DNA of 60,000 nucleotides from Hydractinia symbiolongicarpus (GCF_029227915.1 NC_079883.1:23128001-23188000), one strand, 5' to 3'; counted from the first letter of the stretch, positions 11,622-25,339 are shown. The notes: generated from the letters alone by a model not told the origin. Numbers and translations are program-made.

Positions 11622-13926
11622 AATTGCTAGAGCAAACGATTTTTTAAGTTTAACTAAAAAACCGCCCAACGTCTTCGTCTAAACACAATTAAGCAAAACT
11701 ACATTAGTTACCTAGTGAGAAAAAAATATCGTTTTTTTACACTTTGATACCAGTCTTCGGGAAACAGATCACCTTTTGTTTATTTAAATAAACATAAAGG
11801 TATTGGAATCAAAGTTGGTTTGATTTAGCTTATTCAATATATATTGAAATAAATAACTTTTCAGAAGGCAATCTCCTTACCAGTCTATATATTTCCCTGT
11901 TCATTTAAATGCATGAATAAGAAGCTTAAGAGAGAGTTTGGTAGGGGGTAAAACATTTCGGAAGCGGAGTTTTAAAGCAAATTTTTTGTTTGAATACTTG
12001 TTATTAAAATGCACTCAGAATTGCATTTGCATTTGTTTAAAGGATACAGAATTTGAATCAGTTGATTGAAAAGGATTGAGAAATCTAAAGTAGCGCTGGT
12101 TCAATCATCCTATTTTAATATTTTTTTGCTTGATTTTCGTGGTGTCTGTTGTGAATTAAAGTTTTCTCTACAATCAAAAGCGTTTTAAACGTGTTACATA
12201 TTAATATAATCAACACTTTAAGAAATATTATGATTCTGTAAAAATTGATAGACAAATTAATTATTAAAAAATTAACAAGAATAACATAAAATAACGAGAA
12301 CCGTATCTTCAACCGGATTCGCAAGATATATCAGCCCTAAGGACTGATTTAGTCCAAAAAAAAAAATACTCCCCATTACATTGAAATATCAAAAACACAT
12401 CAAATTTTTTTTAACTTCGCACTTTTTTTTATAAACAATCCTCAAAAATTGCCAAAGTCTTAAACAATTGTTAAACAATTCGCATGGTGTCGAATAAATG
12501 GTCGAATATTACATAATTTGTTTGTCAAATATTTCGTCAAATAACGAACGATTTCCATAATACGATTTAAGTCCTAAGCATAGTTTGTCAAAGATAAAAC
12601 CATTGCAACTTTAACTTACAGTGACACTTAAATTGAATATTTTGCAAACGAATATTCAACAGTTTTTAACTTCTCTAATAACGAAAATAAAATACCGCGG
12701 AATGTCAACATCTGCCATTTGAAACGCCCGCTCGAATTGTTTCTCTGTTCCCTTTATCATTGACAATGTGATTGACTGTTATGTCTTGATAACATTAAAG
12801 TTGAAAACACAGCCAAACATGTAAACTGTCGACACGATAGCTAAGAGAATCAACTTTAGTAATAACGGGTTTTTTTTTATTTAACTACTGCGTCCTATAC
12901 ATGATTTGTTAGGAAGAAAACTGAAAAATTTCGTTGAGCTTGTAGAAAACTATATATATTTTCTAGTGTAGCTGAAAAAAGATATACAAGGTGTTATATT
13001 TAATAAATCTTTTTATCAACAGCTATTAAATTGAATAGTTCAAAATTCAGTTTTTATGCTATTGTCACAAGGAAACGCCTAAGTACGAAACACCTCATAC
13101 CCATGCGCCCCCTTTATACAACCACATGCTAAGAAAGTGTCGGAATAAGAACCCTAAACTACACCCATAATGCTTTTTACGAGAACAGTTTATTATTTGA
13201 TGAAATCGCATGCTCTGCAACACAATTATGTTACAAATAACCCTTTAAAAATGTTAGGAGAAGATTTGGACCATCGCTGAGAGTGGAAGCTTGTACGGAA
13301 ACTAGGAACGCATCCATAAAGAGAGCACTTCATACGTCACAAGGACATCTCGATCAGCATTTTATTATATTTAATTTATTTTTCATACAGAAGAAATATG
13401 CTTTTGATCAAAGTTGAGTTTTAGTAAATGCTTCGATTTCCTTACTACTTGCAGTGTTTGGCGCTTCTAAGCCTCTTTCTGTTTCAAGTTTAGATCACAC
13501 TGTATCTGACAGTTGACCATAGCGGACGTAGGCAGTGAACACAATTTAATATCTTGCCTGCATTTCATTTTTACAGACACTCTGAATACTTTTAGAATAG
13601 CTGTCCACTAAAGAATTTTTACTTCGCGAAAAATCTTTGCAAAAAATTTGGTGAGCACAACAGGTTACCTGTTAGCGTTCAGTAAAAAGGTTAAATTAAC
13701 CTCAGAGTTTTAAAGTATACTAAAGAATTAGAAGTAAAACTAAAAGTTGCTTAAATTAAAATTCAGATGAGAACTTTATGAACTTTAGCACAATTAGAAG
13801 CCCTGTGAACGGTGCTACAGTAAATATTTATTAGAGTATGTGGTTATATTATGGTAAGTGATTTGACAATAATGGGTGATGGGTATGTTTCCAAAAAATT
13901 GCTGAGTATCCAACACAACGACCTAC
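11622..13926. other. 2.3 kb without a recognised gene
   Basis: This AT-rich stretch holds no long reading frame. It separates the start of the modular secreted gene from the last recognised TATDN3 exon. It should contain the promoter of the former and, if the latter is intact, its missing C-terminal exons. I searched the minus strand for the expected VGLDF, H-x-R, LHAFDG and ETDSP-type motifs and found none. Confidence 0.6.
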
Positions 13927-16774
13927 CTCACCAATTCCAACTAGAGAGTCATGGTGCTTTCGGATAAATTGTTTCACAGGTTCAAAATCCTAAAATAAAA
14001 AAAACAGGAAATAACTGACCAGATGCCGAACAACTAATTATTAGACTTAGCCTAAAATCTTACTACTTTAAGAGAAGCCCCTCTTTCAAGAGGCACAAAT
14101 CTACCCTTTTTAAGTAGATGATGGACACGAACCCGTATAATATATCAAAAAGAAGTCTCATGGGTGTCAATAACCTCTGGAAGATATCACAGTCATCAGG
14201 AGACACCCTACAACACATTCATGAGCAGATATCCTGGAACACAGTCATAAGCTAGTAACCTGGAACACAGTCATACATACTCTTAAATCTTAAAAAAGGG
14301 TTAAACATCTGCAAAAAAAAGTTATACCTCTAACGTTACACTTCTGTTACCAAGCTGAAAAATCAGAAAAGTATTGATCAGAAAGACATGTTAAATAAAC
14401 CAAATTTATATTGAGTACTGATGACATATTTGCTTGCAAAATTTAAACACGCATTTTGTTTCTCTACTTCCTTACAAAACAAAAAATAACAGTTTCACCT
14501 GCACTGGATGAACGCCTATACAAGGATAGACGAAATCTTTGTAGCTGTAAAAAAAATAAAAGTTGTAAATCAAAACACAGGAATTGTTAAATTATTACTG
14601 TTCGGTAAAATCAGAAAATTAAAAACTAGTTCACTAACTTTTGTGACAAGAACAAAACGTTGTTGAAATCAGCAGGAAACTCACACACTGCGATGATAGC
14701 TTTAACTCCTATCTGCAGAGATTATGTAAATAAAAACTAAACAACAACTAAAAAGGACAACGACAACAATGAAAACAATGGCAAAAACAACGACATCAAC
14801 AACGAAAACAACAATAACAACAACAACAACAACATCAACAACGACAACAACAACACAAGATTCAACAACAATAACATCGACAACGAAAACAACGACAACA
14901 ACATTAACAATAACAACATCAGCACAAACAATAACAACAATAACAAAAAAAATAACGACAACGAATGACAAAAACGACGAGGACGGGGAATGACAACGAC
15001 GACATGACAAGAACAAGGCTTCAATTTCACAATACCTGCTTCGCTGCTTCAATTAAGGCATCTCGATCCTAAATAAAATATGTTAAAATACATTCTTAGA
15101 AAAGTTACGGACCAAATAATATGAACTAACATAGTCTCCCACGGAAAAAAAATAGATGAATTGTTTAAACTGTTTCGGAAATATTTCCACAAGTAAACTA
15201 GCAAATTTGCGAAAATTGTGTTCTTTTAAGGAGAAACATGGTTGCCACAAAAAACACTACGATGAATTATTTCCCAACGAGAAAAAGTTTTTATTACATT
15301 TTTTTCACCAAAATATCTCATTGATGTTATACCAGTGAAATTATATTTTGCATAATAAATTTTCGCGAATGTCTGATTGTCTTTACAGAACAGTAAAAAA
15401 GTCTGAAGTGTACTTAGTGTACAAAAAACTTAACAAATAAATACTTTTTAACTTTCAAACTTGTTTTATTTTTTTCTTAATTAATAAACCATGGCTGTTA
15501 TTTTAACCATTAAAAAACAAGTTTGGCAAAAACATTTTGTGCAAAAACTTTCATCTCAAAGAAAATGACTCAATAGTTAATGGCTCCTTGACTTTCTCTG
15601 ACTGACATGATTTATTGTACGGTAAAGTATTTCGAATATTCCACGTGAGGAAACCATCATTACTCACGAAGCCAAACTTTTTCCACACTTCCGTCACAAA
15701 ATTAATGCCTTATCTAAAGAAGGATTTTTTTAGATCTGCTACGAAATAAATTTTTCATGTTTAGTGGCAAATATTATCAACAATTAGATGATGTTGCTAT
15801 GAGCTAGCCTCTTGGAACTGTGTAAGTCAATGCATCTTTATGAAATAAGTGATTGAGTCCTAACATATTTCAATCCTCTTTATCATTGGAGATTTTTTCA
15901 TTTTTTTTTTTTACATGTGATGTCGAAAGTTGCTTACTTAAAAAACATAAATTTTGGTAAGAAAACTGATAAGGGTGACTTAATCTTTCTCAGATTTAAA
16001 TGGGAAAGTCATTAAAAAAAAAAAGAATTTCTTTATTCATGAAATGTTAGCACACATAAACATACTTCAGGTTAAATTCAGAGAATTTGTCTTGAATAAT
16101 AAGACCACGGTTAAATTTTCTTATGTAATCCTCATCTGATAGGTTAAAGTATATAGTAGTAGGTGTCTGATAGCTTAAAAACATAAATTAGATTTTTGAA
16201 AACAGGGACAATCAAGAAAATAATTAATGGATGTATTTTTGTGAGAAAATAAGATAAACAATGACTGTGGAATTCATAGGTGGTTAATAAAAAAAAATAT
16301 TTTTCTAATTTTTGTATGAATAACATTTTGACTGCAACAAAAATTCAAAACAAACACGTCACGAAATTTTTACTTCGACATAACAGAAGATTTCAATTTA
16401 CATCCACAAAAATGAATAATTTAGCTTGCCTTTCACTTCACTACATGCACTAATAATATTTTCAGTTGTATATAAAGTGCAGATAAAAAATTCATGAAAT
16501 TTGTAATTTTCTTATCCTTGCTTAATAAACAACTGAAACCCATTAATATATATAATTAGTGGTTCAATGTAAATAAATTTGGAAAATAAATTGACCAATT
16601 AATAAATTGGTGTTTTAGCTAGCTTGGAGATGAAATTAATACTCCACACCACAGTTAAAAAACAGCATAAACACCTAAGAAAATACTTACTTAATTTATA
16701 TAGCAACAATAAAATATACAGCGCTATACCTCGTCAAATTCACCAGCTGACAAGTGACAATGTCCATCAATCAT
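13927..16774 (-). CDS. TATDN3: TATDN3-like TatD metallohydrolase, N-terminal six exons only
   Basis: Exons: 16774-16730, 15068-15036, 14712-14639, 14544-14499, 14354-14328, 13989-13927. They total 288 nt (96 codons) with all phases consistent. The protein opens MIDGHCHLSAGEFDE with the H-x-H metal ligands of TatD nucleases (His5, His7). It carries YPCIGVHPVQ, the substrate-pocket strand typical of TATDN3, and ends in GIGE (Glu96, a metal ligand). TatD proteins are metal-dependent phosphoesterases/DNases, and human TATDN3 is about 270 residues. An in-frame stop upstream supports this ATG. After Glu96 a GTAGGT donor follows, but no exon with the remaining barrel was found before 11621. Either the gene is truncated or its distal exons are too diverged to see. 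Intron 2 is filled by an AAC-rich repeat. Confidence 0.75.
14766..15000. repeat. (AAC)n / (ACA)n trinucleotide tract in TATDN3 intron
   Basis: About 230 bp of imperfect AAC, ACG and ACA triplets with CAACAACAACA runs lie between TATDN3 exons 2 and 3. The long frames seen here on either strand are low-complexity (Thr-, Val- or Leu-rich) and are not genes. Confidence 0.9.
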
Positions 16775-18314
16775 TTGGTCTCTTCTCAAATATCTTGCCG
16801 TGCTGATAAAACCTCTTGCTGCTTTCAACATATAATTTAACTTAAATCGAAAACAGTGGAAAGATACATTGTAAGAACCCAAATATTAGTTACTTCATAA
16901 AAAAAGAAAGAATGAAAAAAGCATTTGTAAACGCGGCAAGTGCAGTTCACTAAAACAATCCCTTTTTGGCCGATAAGGACTTTTTGCAATTTTTTTCTCA
17001 CTGCATTAAGTCTGTAGGTACATCAAAAGATTTAAATCTTTATAAGCCTTTTGATGCACAAAAAGCTTCTTTCGTGTGGAAAAGGAAACAATCCTCTTTT
17101 GACGAATAATACGGACTTTTAATATTTTTACCACAATTTTTTTCATATAAACCAACACTTTTCATTAACTTTTTGAGTCCTATTCCAAAGTATGATAAAC
17201 TTAAGGGATTCGGTGATTCTAAATAATATTTATATCAAAATAAATTAAAAAATTAATTAATTTAGTGCTAGTGTCTATAATCTTATTCAAATTATTTAAA
17301 GTAACTTTTTACATGGTTTAGACAGACTTTGAACAGAAAAAATGCCTAAGATTCCCTAAAATATTCGCCATAAATTGACCTAAGTTTGTCTGAGTCACTG
17401 CATCATTTCAAGTATATTTTTCATAAGTGAAAATAAAAAAAAATATATAAATGAACGAAACTTAACCTAAACATGCCTAATAAATTTTATTTTTAAACAG
17501 TACAAAATCCTTGAAGTTGCTGTGAATGCATCTCGGTTGGTTTGCTCACAAATCAGTCAAGTAGTCACAAAACAACGTTACTACAACACAGACAGGCTTT
17601 ATTATTATTTGTATTATAACCTTACCTTCTATAAGATGCTGATTATAGAAAAGTGACAATAGAAAGGATTTAAATAACATTAGGTCTACTGTAAAGGAAC
17701 AAGTAGGATTTTTAAAATTTGCTTTTTACAAAAAATTTAACCCAACATTTTTTTTATTCTTATATCATTTAAAAGTGTATTAAAAAACCTTTCCGAAGAT
17801 ATAAAACACATTTGGATTTTTTTTTATTTTTTTTTATTGGAAAAGATAAAAAAAGAGTTAAAAAAACACATACACATTTCACTGAAACGACCTTATTTAC
17901 AAAACTACTTTGTTCCCAGTTTCAATTGCACATGATTTTGAATCGTGATGCACGTGTGTAAAGGTTTTTTGTGTTTTTTCTATAACAGCCTCGATTTATA
18001 GTTACGTTCATTTTTTACAAAGTGTGTTTCATTGCTTCAAACTTTGAATTTATGATGTATATATCTTGGGCAACTAGTGCAAAACAAAAAATACCTTCCT
18101 TGAGTATAATAACTTACTTGAAATATATAACGAAAGAAGTGAAAAAATTGTTTTACCATAAAAAAGATCGGCTTTTCTTTGATTCAGAAAAATATTTTGA
18201 TTTTTTCAACTACATTTCGTTTACGGCAGCCTTTTAAATAAAATAAAATGAAAATAACAAACACAAATCTGTAACATGAATTCGAAATTAAAAAATATAT
18301 TTCAGAATACAACG
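16775..18314. other. Intergenic, TATDN3 upstream / COA6 downstream
   Basis: AT-rich DNA between the TATDN3 start and the COA6 stop. No coding exon, RNA gene or element ends were recognised. It presumably contains the TATDN3 promoter and the COA6 3' end. Confidence 0.5.
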
Positions 18315-18551
18315 CTATCTTTTTTTGTCACTATACACAGCTCCTTCTGTTTCAAGTTTTTTCTTTATCAGGTCTTTTGTTCGTTTACTACCAAAATATT
18401 TCACCCAAGCCTTTGGGCAAGTTTCTTCAAACTTTTTAAAATCTATTTTGCATTGTTCTTTATCTTCATTATTTTTTTCTAAACACTTAAAATATACATC
18501 TCGTGCATTCCAACAGGTTTTTCGTTCTTCTGCGTTTAAAGCACGTTCCAT
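18315..18551 (-). CDS. COA6: COA6-like cytochrome c oxidase assembly factor
   Basis: A single-exon frame of 78 residues. It shows the COA6/Cox12 twin-cysteine arrangement: Cys13-x9-Cys23 (TCWNARDVYFKC) and Cys34-x10-Cys45 (CKIDFKKFEETC), followed by PKAWVKYF. COA6 acts in the mitochondrial intermembrane space in copper delivery to the CuA site of COX2. The length fits a minimal family member; some animal forms have longer N-termini. No splice site is needed. It lies 840 bp downstream of MRPL48, in the same direction. Confidence 0.9.
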   Translation of the reverse strand: MERALNAEERKTCWNARDVYFKCLEKNNEDKEQCKIDFKKFEETCPKAWVKYFGSKRTKDLIKKKLETEGAVYSDKKR

Positions 18552-19059
18552 AGTGTATTATTTCATTACCAAAACCAAATGATATTTCTAAATTAGACCT
18601 AAAAATTTGGAAGGATTGTGATATGAAATAAAACAAAATCTTTCAGCAAATTTTTATCAACACTGCATTGCAGTATGAGTGACACCAAATAACTCTTACT
18701 TTTTATTACCCTAAACTTTCTTTCTTTGTCCTTTAAACCTTTTGTAATAGTCCCTTATAAAAATTATCAGGTAACTCATTTTCAGGTTGTGCAACATGTG
18801 AAGAATCTTATGCCCTGCTACATCTCATAACTGTAATGCATGCGATTTATTAACTTATAACATTTTGCATAAATAAATTCAAATCCCCTTAACTGAAATG
18901 ATTTGGACAGGGAATTAGTAAAGAAAAACCTGAAGTGGCAAACAACTTTTAATATTTGTTGGAGGTTTATTTCAACATTTAAATATATATATCAATACTC
19001 CTCCTAGGCTGATAACAATTCGTTTGTTAATAAACATGCATAAGTACAAATATGTTAAG

Positions 19060-19209
19060 TAGTTATATGCCCCATGTTGTGTTTTTATATCTAAACTTAG
19101 GAACACATGTAGTTATATGCACCATGTTGTGTTTTTATATCTAAACTTAGGAATACATGTAGTTATATGCCCCATGTTGTGTTTTTATATCTAAACTTAG
19201 GAACACATA
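19060..19209. repeat. Three 50 bp tandem copies
   Basis: Three consecutive units beginning TAGTTATATGCCCCATGTTG (19060, 19110, 19160) differ at only a few positions. They lie between COA6 and the MRPL48 stop. The rest of 18552-19391 shows no gene. Confidence 0.95.
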
Positions 19210-19391
19210 AGGTAAAAACATAAACAAACAAGATATGTAAGATAGTCATTAAAAAATGGCATTTTGCAGAAAAATTAAAATGAGTTAAGTTTATATATAA
19301 TGTTTCTTTTCTTCAAACATAACGTTGCGCATTCCTTTGGAGTTTTGTTGAGGTCTCGATCATCCAGAAAATTTGTAAAGTACAAAATTAC

Positions 19392-22300
19392 TCAATTATT
19401 CAAATTACGAAGAGTGATGTGATTTGGATCGACGAGCATCTCCCATCGTTTCTAAAATATGAGATGTATAAAATATAGCTTTAAAAAACATTTTTTGTGC
19501 TGTTATATACAAGTTTGGCAAGCAGGAGACTTCATGAGCAGCAAGTTCCGTGAGCATAAGTTTTGCAAGCAGATATTTTGGGAGCAGAAAGTTTAGCGAT
19601 CAGAAAGTTTAATGAGCAGAAAATTTTATGACCAAAAAGTTTTGTGACTAGAGTCTCAGGATTTTGGACTCTTATTGCGCAAGGTTATGTTTTAGAACAT
19701 TCCATCAGAAAATAATAAGATAATTCTTGATTCGCAAATATTTTTTTAACTTATTTTTTTTTATTCCTTTTTTCGTCTCTGTTCAATAAGCATCACTATC
19801 TAACACTCCACTCTTTCAAACGTCTGAATCACAGTAAAAGTGTTGCTGAGTAAGAAGAAGTTATTGAAAGAGATGATTAACTTGTTTTGTTTTATTTGAA
19901 TTTATCTTTAACAACCTAAAAACGCATCAACGTTGGAGTTTCTTTTCCTGCAATTTTATTTTATCAAGAAAGTTTGTTCACCCAAAAATGAAAAAAAAAA
20001 GAAGCAAAAATTGCAAAAAAACATGATAGGTAAAAGTTTCTTTTACCTCGCAAAACATTCTGCTTGTGAAAGTTTCTGCCCGCGAAAGTAAGTCAACTAG
20101 CTGTTAGAGCATAAAAAATTTCTTATAAGCAGAATGAAAAATATTTTGAGAATCTAGTTACCAGTTCCATTTTAATTTGAACAGCACTTGGAAGGGATTT
20201 CTGAACGTAGTCCAAAAATAAATCTACTTTGTAACCAGTCAAGTCAGAAATCTGAAAGCAAAAAAATTAATATCTATAAACCGAATTCTTTGATATTAAA
20301 ATATTGTTTTGATTCTGGGCTGAGAAATATTTATAAATACTATTTCATATTTTATTTGAGAGCAATCAGTTTGCCAGATTTGTTCTTGGTATTGTTATAT
20401 GTTCTTGCTTTTCAAGACCTTTTTAAGTAAAGATTCAAGTAAATAGCATTGGACTGAGGCTAAGACTTTAACTACTACTGAAGCATATTCAAAGTAAATA
20501 TCACATTAAAATTATACATATACAGCATGGTGTATGCAATGGTTTCTGAAAAGGGAAACAGTCTTGAGATCAAACTTTTAAACTAAAAACTCATTATAAA
20601 GCTGCAAGCCCAGTGTTATTCTTTCAGTCATGTTTGAATAAAGTATTCAAAGACCTGTATGTTTACCCAGCAAAATCTGACATGTTGCAGGCTTGCCGGC
20701 AGGAATTTAAGAGGCCGGGGATGGAGTAATTTCAGCTTATTGTTTTTTGTTAGTAAATACACCTTTATAATCGAAGTTTGAATGAACTTCCTCAAAGATC
20801 AAAATTAAAACATGAAACGTAATAAAGTATTTTAAACTCTAAAAAAAATTATTTTAATTCAAACATTTTAGTTAGCCATCATTATCACAAAAAATGGTTT
20901 CAAGAATACTTACCTCAATGACACGTTGATACTGTTTAAAGTTATACTCAACTTCCTTTTGCAAACCGTCCCCAACACGTTTAGCACGATAGCTTTCCTC
21001 GTGCGCAGGCATTGGAAAGCTAAAGAGAAAAAAAATTAAACACATATTCACTAAATCCTGTTGATATACACCATTTATGTTCTTTACCTCTTTGTTAGGT
21101 TAATGTCAGTCATTTTTGCAGCTTTTTTTACGAAGTGAAAAAAATTTTCCAGAACAGCCTCATCTGTGCCAGATAATGTTATTAAAAATTTTGGATACAA
21201 TAATGGATCTTCTTCTTCTTCGACGACCTGAAAATAAAAGAAATAACATGAATTTTAACTAAAAAAATCAAAAAAAAAATCCGGTAAAAATTCATTTTAT
21301 GGCCGGTAGCTAAATTTCACCACAGTCTTATCTTTCGTTTTTAATGCTTGATAAAGTTGAACCACATAACCTAGGGTTCTCAAGATTTTTAATGGTTGCT
21401 GTCATGAAAACATCAATGAGGATATTCTGCTTGGTAAATTACTGTGGCATATGTGGCATATCCTGGCTGTGATTAAAAGGGGTGTTTGTAAACAAACAAC
21501 AGTTAATAGTGAAGAAATTAATTAAAAGCAAAAATTTGTAGAAACAGTTTACACATACAGACATTTTTTGAATACGAAATTATCTAATTTTAGCTCATTT
21601 GTTTAATGTTTAAATAGAAACATCTTTACACTTTTTTATCTTAGCTTGATTTTTTTAAAAAGTACCATAACACTTGATCTTTTTTTCTTATCAGAGGGCT
21701 GTGTTTTTTTAAGTAAATACCAGCTTTTCGACATCAGTTAGCGATAACAACATTGGTAATTTTTCTGATGTTGTGAACATGCATATCAGAAACAAGAGTT
21801 TGGTACGCCATACTAGCAACTACAACTTGTGATCTTAGTTAGGTACTTAATGTCATAATCATTGTATAGTAAAGATGAAGCAAGATGAAACCTTAAACTT
21901 TTAGGTATCTTCAATCATCTATCAAGCCCGCGCTTCAAAATCTTAAACTTTTAACTGGATTGAAAATCTCTGTAAATGTTTTTGTTTTATTGATTTACGC
22001 AAACGCTGTACAAAATCATCATGGTTAGGTACTCACTAACATTTATTAGTTATGAGAACACCAGAATGTCAGGGTTTATACTATTATGATGGTAGTATAC
22101 TAAACGTACCAATTTTCCATGTTTATACTTTTTTTCTGTTGTTCTTTCTTTTGTGGAGTAACATCTTTTAACATCTGTTATACATATAGATTGTCCACAT
22201 GCTAAAAAGCAAAAAAAACAGGTCAAAACAATTTGTTGAAATGTTAACACTATGTCCAGAATATTTAGGGAATCCTCAATGCTGGGATGAGGACTAGTTT

Positions 22301-23183
22301 GCTCCCGTTTCTGTAATTTTTAAAGTTGTCGTTAATTCAACATGAAACTCATCACAGGTGTTGCCCAGCTCTTAAGTAACAACTTGGTCAAAAAAAGTGC
22401 TGCTGTTAAATTTTTTGCCAATGACATTTTTTTGTATAATTGCTTTGAATGTCACACTAATGTGACAACTAAAAGATAATGTAAAAATATAATACTAACA
22501 AGTCCACTAAAGCTTATAAAAACATTCAAAAGATTTTTTCAGAAACAAATTCTGCACGATTTTACTTAACTCAAAGAAATGGGTGCCAAATAACATCACC
22601 ACATTCTTTAGAAAAAAACTCTTAATAATTTAACACTAAATAAGGTTAGGTAAAGTAATAAGCTATCAAAAGTATAATAAATAAACAGTTAAAAAAAATG
22701 AACAGGGAAGCTGTTGGAGAATAAATTCGAGAATAGGTACTTGAGTTCAAACCCATTTAAAGAATTGATACACTAAAAGAGAGCACCGTTTCTAATTAGA
22801 GACACAAATACCAAGGTGTTGGAAAAACAGGCACACAGATAACATCAAGTCAGTGAGAAAAATAGTTTTAAAGTGAAAAACTTGAATTAGAAAGACTGGA
22901 GAGTTATTATAGTAAGTTGAAGAGTTTAAACTAGCTCTTACTAAAATTTGTTTTGATCCCTGCTTTGGACAATTTTTAATTAATTTTTTTTAATTAATTT
23001 AATTAAATTATCATATTGTAAACTGTTTGTGAGAGGATACATACAGTTATTGCCTAAGTATTAGAGAAAGTGGTACCTACCAGTTTGTTTATGTGATTGA
23101 TTGTCAAAACTGGAGCCGACTATCCTTGTGCTTGCCCTTGTGACACTTTTAGATACATGGAAATAATTCCTCAATGTGCACAT
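19392..23183 (-). CDS. MRPL48: Mitochondrial large ribosomal subunit protein mL48, 6 exons, complete
   Basis: Exons: 23183-23081, 22201-22110, 21227-21088, 21019-20914, 20251-20162, 19451-19392 (stop TGA). They total 591 nt (196 residues), all phases agree, and the human protein is of similar size (about 212). The N-terminus (MCTLRNYFHVSKSVTRASTR) is basic, serine-rich and acid-free, as in a mitochondrial presequence. The core has the S10-like fold motifs of mL48: EEEDPLLYPKFLITLSGTDE, then SFPMPAHEESYRAKRVGDG, then QYQRVIEISDLTGYKVDLFL and YVQKSLPSAVQIKMEL. The alternative, uS10m (MRPS10), shares the fold, but the PLYP-type start and ISxL...SLP motif fit mL48 better. Confidence 0.88.
19505..19650. 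repeat. Degenerate GAGCAGAAAGTTT tandem repeat in MRPL48 intron
   Basis: Six or seven imperfect copies of a roughly 20 bp unit (GAGCAGAAAGTTT-like) lie in the last MRPL48 intron. Confidence 0.7.
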
Positions 23184-25180
23184 GCAACGAATACACCCTT
23201 TGTTCATACTGTTATAACATCACTAGACAATTCATAGTACAAAAAAATTCTTTTAATTAATTCTATTTGGCATTAAGTGTCTGTAATTCAAATCTTAGTA
23301 TCTCAATTTATTCCTCAATTGTTATGAAATTTTCACAGATTGAATCTGAAATCTGAAAAATATATCAAACTTGCTAGTACTTAAGCATTTTTATGTGCAA
23401 AACCAGAATAGCTATAAACCACTAGCAGAAAAAAATAAAATGATAAATATTGCCGAGAAAGTTCTCAAAGGCAACTTTGATAGGTAATTATATTTCCCTC
23501 AACTTTAAATTTGCTAATGACGTCCTACAAAAAGTGCTGATGCCAAGAAGAGAAAATTATGATACTTTATTACTTTTGTCTCAAATTAAAATTGTGCCAA
23601 ATTTTATAACTCAACTGTATGAGAAATTATTGACAATAGGCATTTTATGCCCCTCCCCTCATACTTTCAAAGCCCCCAAAAACATTCTTTGTATATCCAT
23701 GAGGCTTTCAGACAAAAAAAAGGCTTTCGAACAAGAAAATGTATCGTTAAATACAAAGTTTCCTCGTTTCGAGTTCAAACTAACAAAATTACATTTACAT
23801 AAAAAATTGGCTCCACCCCAGACACGGTCAAAAAATAAAGTACTAAATTTTCTTTTTTCTTCTAGTTCTTTTGTAAATCTGTAAAAAACTTATATATACA
23901 ATTATCTAAGTATAGATATACCACATTTTATTTTTATTATGGCACTCCTAACTTAAATCACCACACACATGTACACTAATATGAATAACCACACTTTGTA
24001 CCAAGTTTAATCTTCACATTAACCACATGCTGAAAAAACTTGTAGAACTCTCACGCTGAAATAAGCACCCATTAAAAAAAAACTAAAAAACCCATTTTTT
24101 TTTTATTTTGAAAAGTTTGTGTATATTAACTGTGTGTCCACTTAACTTTAATTTTTTCCTTCCTGACATATTCTTGAATTTTTTTACTAAAATGCCTGAT
24201 ATTTCTTGATTTTTAAATGATATTTCCTGATAAAATATTTTGGCAAATGAAAATAGTTCTAATTGACAATTTAAACCTAAAAATTCCTGAGATCTTTCTG
24301 ACATATCAAATAGATTGTTGATACACCTGACTTTTTCTGATATTGTGACAATACTTTAAAAATTATAACAATTACTAACTTTCCTGACAGAGCTGACATC
24401 CTGATTTATGTATCTAGTAACTATTTACAACGGGGGGATGAAAGTAAAATATATTGAAAAACTCTTTCTTGTTATGTTTTTTTATGATCATTTTGTAAAC
24501 CCCTCTATCCTAAATGCTCCCTCAATCCTAAGTGAATTCAACGAACGAGAGTGTTGTTCAAGTTTTTATAACTAATATGGAAATTTAAAGAAAAAATAAA
24601 AAATTTCACACAAGGGAGGTTACCTTTTCAAAGCAAGACTACATAAAAAAGGGTAAAAATAATAAAACTATAACATAATGAAAATTATAAACTAAAATAA
24701 GATTAAAAAAGATAAAAAACAATGTATAGCATAAAAATCAGCAAGGCGATGCGTATTTTTATATAAACAGTTTGTATGAAAAAAACATTTTTTACACAAA
24801 TTTTTCATAATATTAACGGTTTGGGGAACACAAAGGTTTTGTTACACATTAATTAAATATGTGAAGACAGGAGACTAATTATTTTTAGACTATAATAGGG
24901 GTTAGATGCAGATTTTTAGGTAATTGATAGTAAACATCTACACAAATGTAGTAGTATGTTCTTTAAGAACTCTATTTAATAAAGTCAATAGAAGATTTAG
25001 TGCTCATGGGATCTTATAAAACCATTCTCTCTCTAGTTCATGTTTATAAACTTTAAAGTTTGTATCACATTATAGTACAACTTAAATTGTGGTAGTCAGA
25101 AATTTATCTTTCCATGGTTTTTGATAGGCAAGATCTTAGCAAAATTTTTAACAAAAAATTATATCTTGTAACATTTTCTT
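23184..25180. other. Intergenic between MRPL48 start and BTBD9 end
   Basis: AT-rich DNA. A 144-codon plus-strand frame at 23450-23884 has no recognisable motif and no supporting splice context, so it was not called. MRPL48 promoter elements are presumably near 23184 but were not identified. Confidence 0.5.
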
Positions 25181-25186
25181 TTTATT
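25181..25186 (-). terminator. Candidate BTBD9 polyadenylation signal
   Basis: AATAAA on the minus strand, about 154 bp past the BTBD9 stop. The hexamer is common in AT-rich DNA, so support is position only. Confidence 0.35.
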
Positions 25187-25339
25187 ATATTTTTAACGGC
25201 TTCAAACAAAAAAAAATTGTCAAAAAAAAATTCTCATAATTATTTACATTTCAAAAACACATAGCAAAAAAGCATCCATCGACAGTTAATAACATCCCAC
25301 GCATCAAACTGGTGTTTAATCTGTTGTTCTTCACTCCGT

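Noticed and set aside
12660-12780. Minus-strand frame with EKQFERAFQMAD as a possible missing TATDN3 exon
   Set aside because: Similarity to the TatD helix is short, the spacing is wrong and the catalytic H-x-R is absent.
14702-15052. Long Val/Leu-rich or Thr-rich frames on both strands
   Set aside because: Low-complexity translation of the AAC-rich tract inside a TATDN3 intron.
23450-23884. 144-codon plus-strand frame
   Set aside because: No recognised motif, non-ATG start, and no splice or neighbour support.
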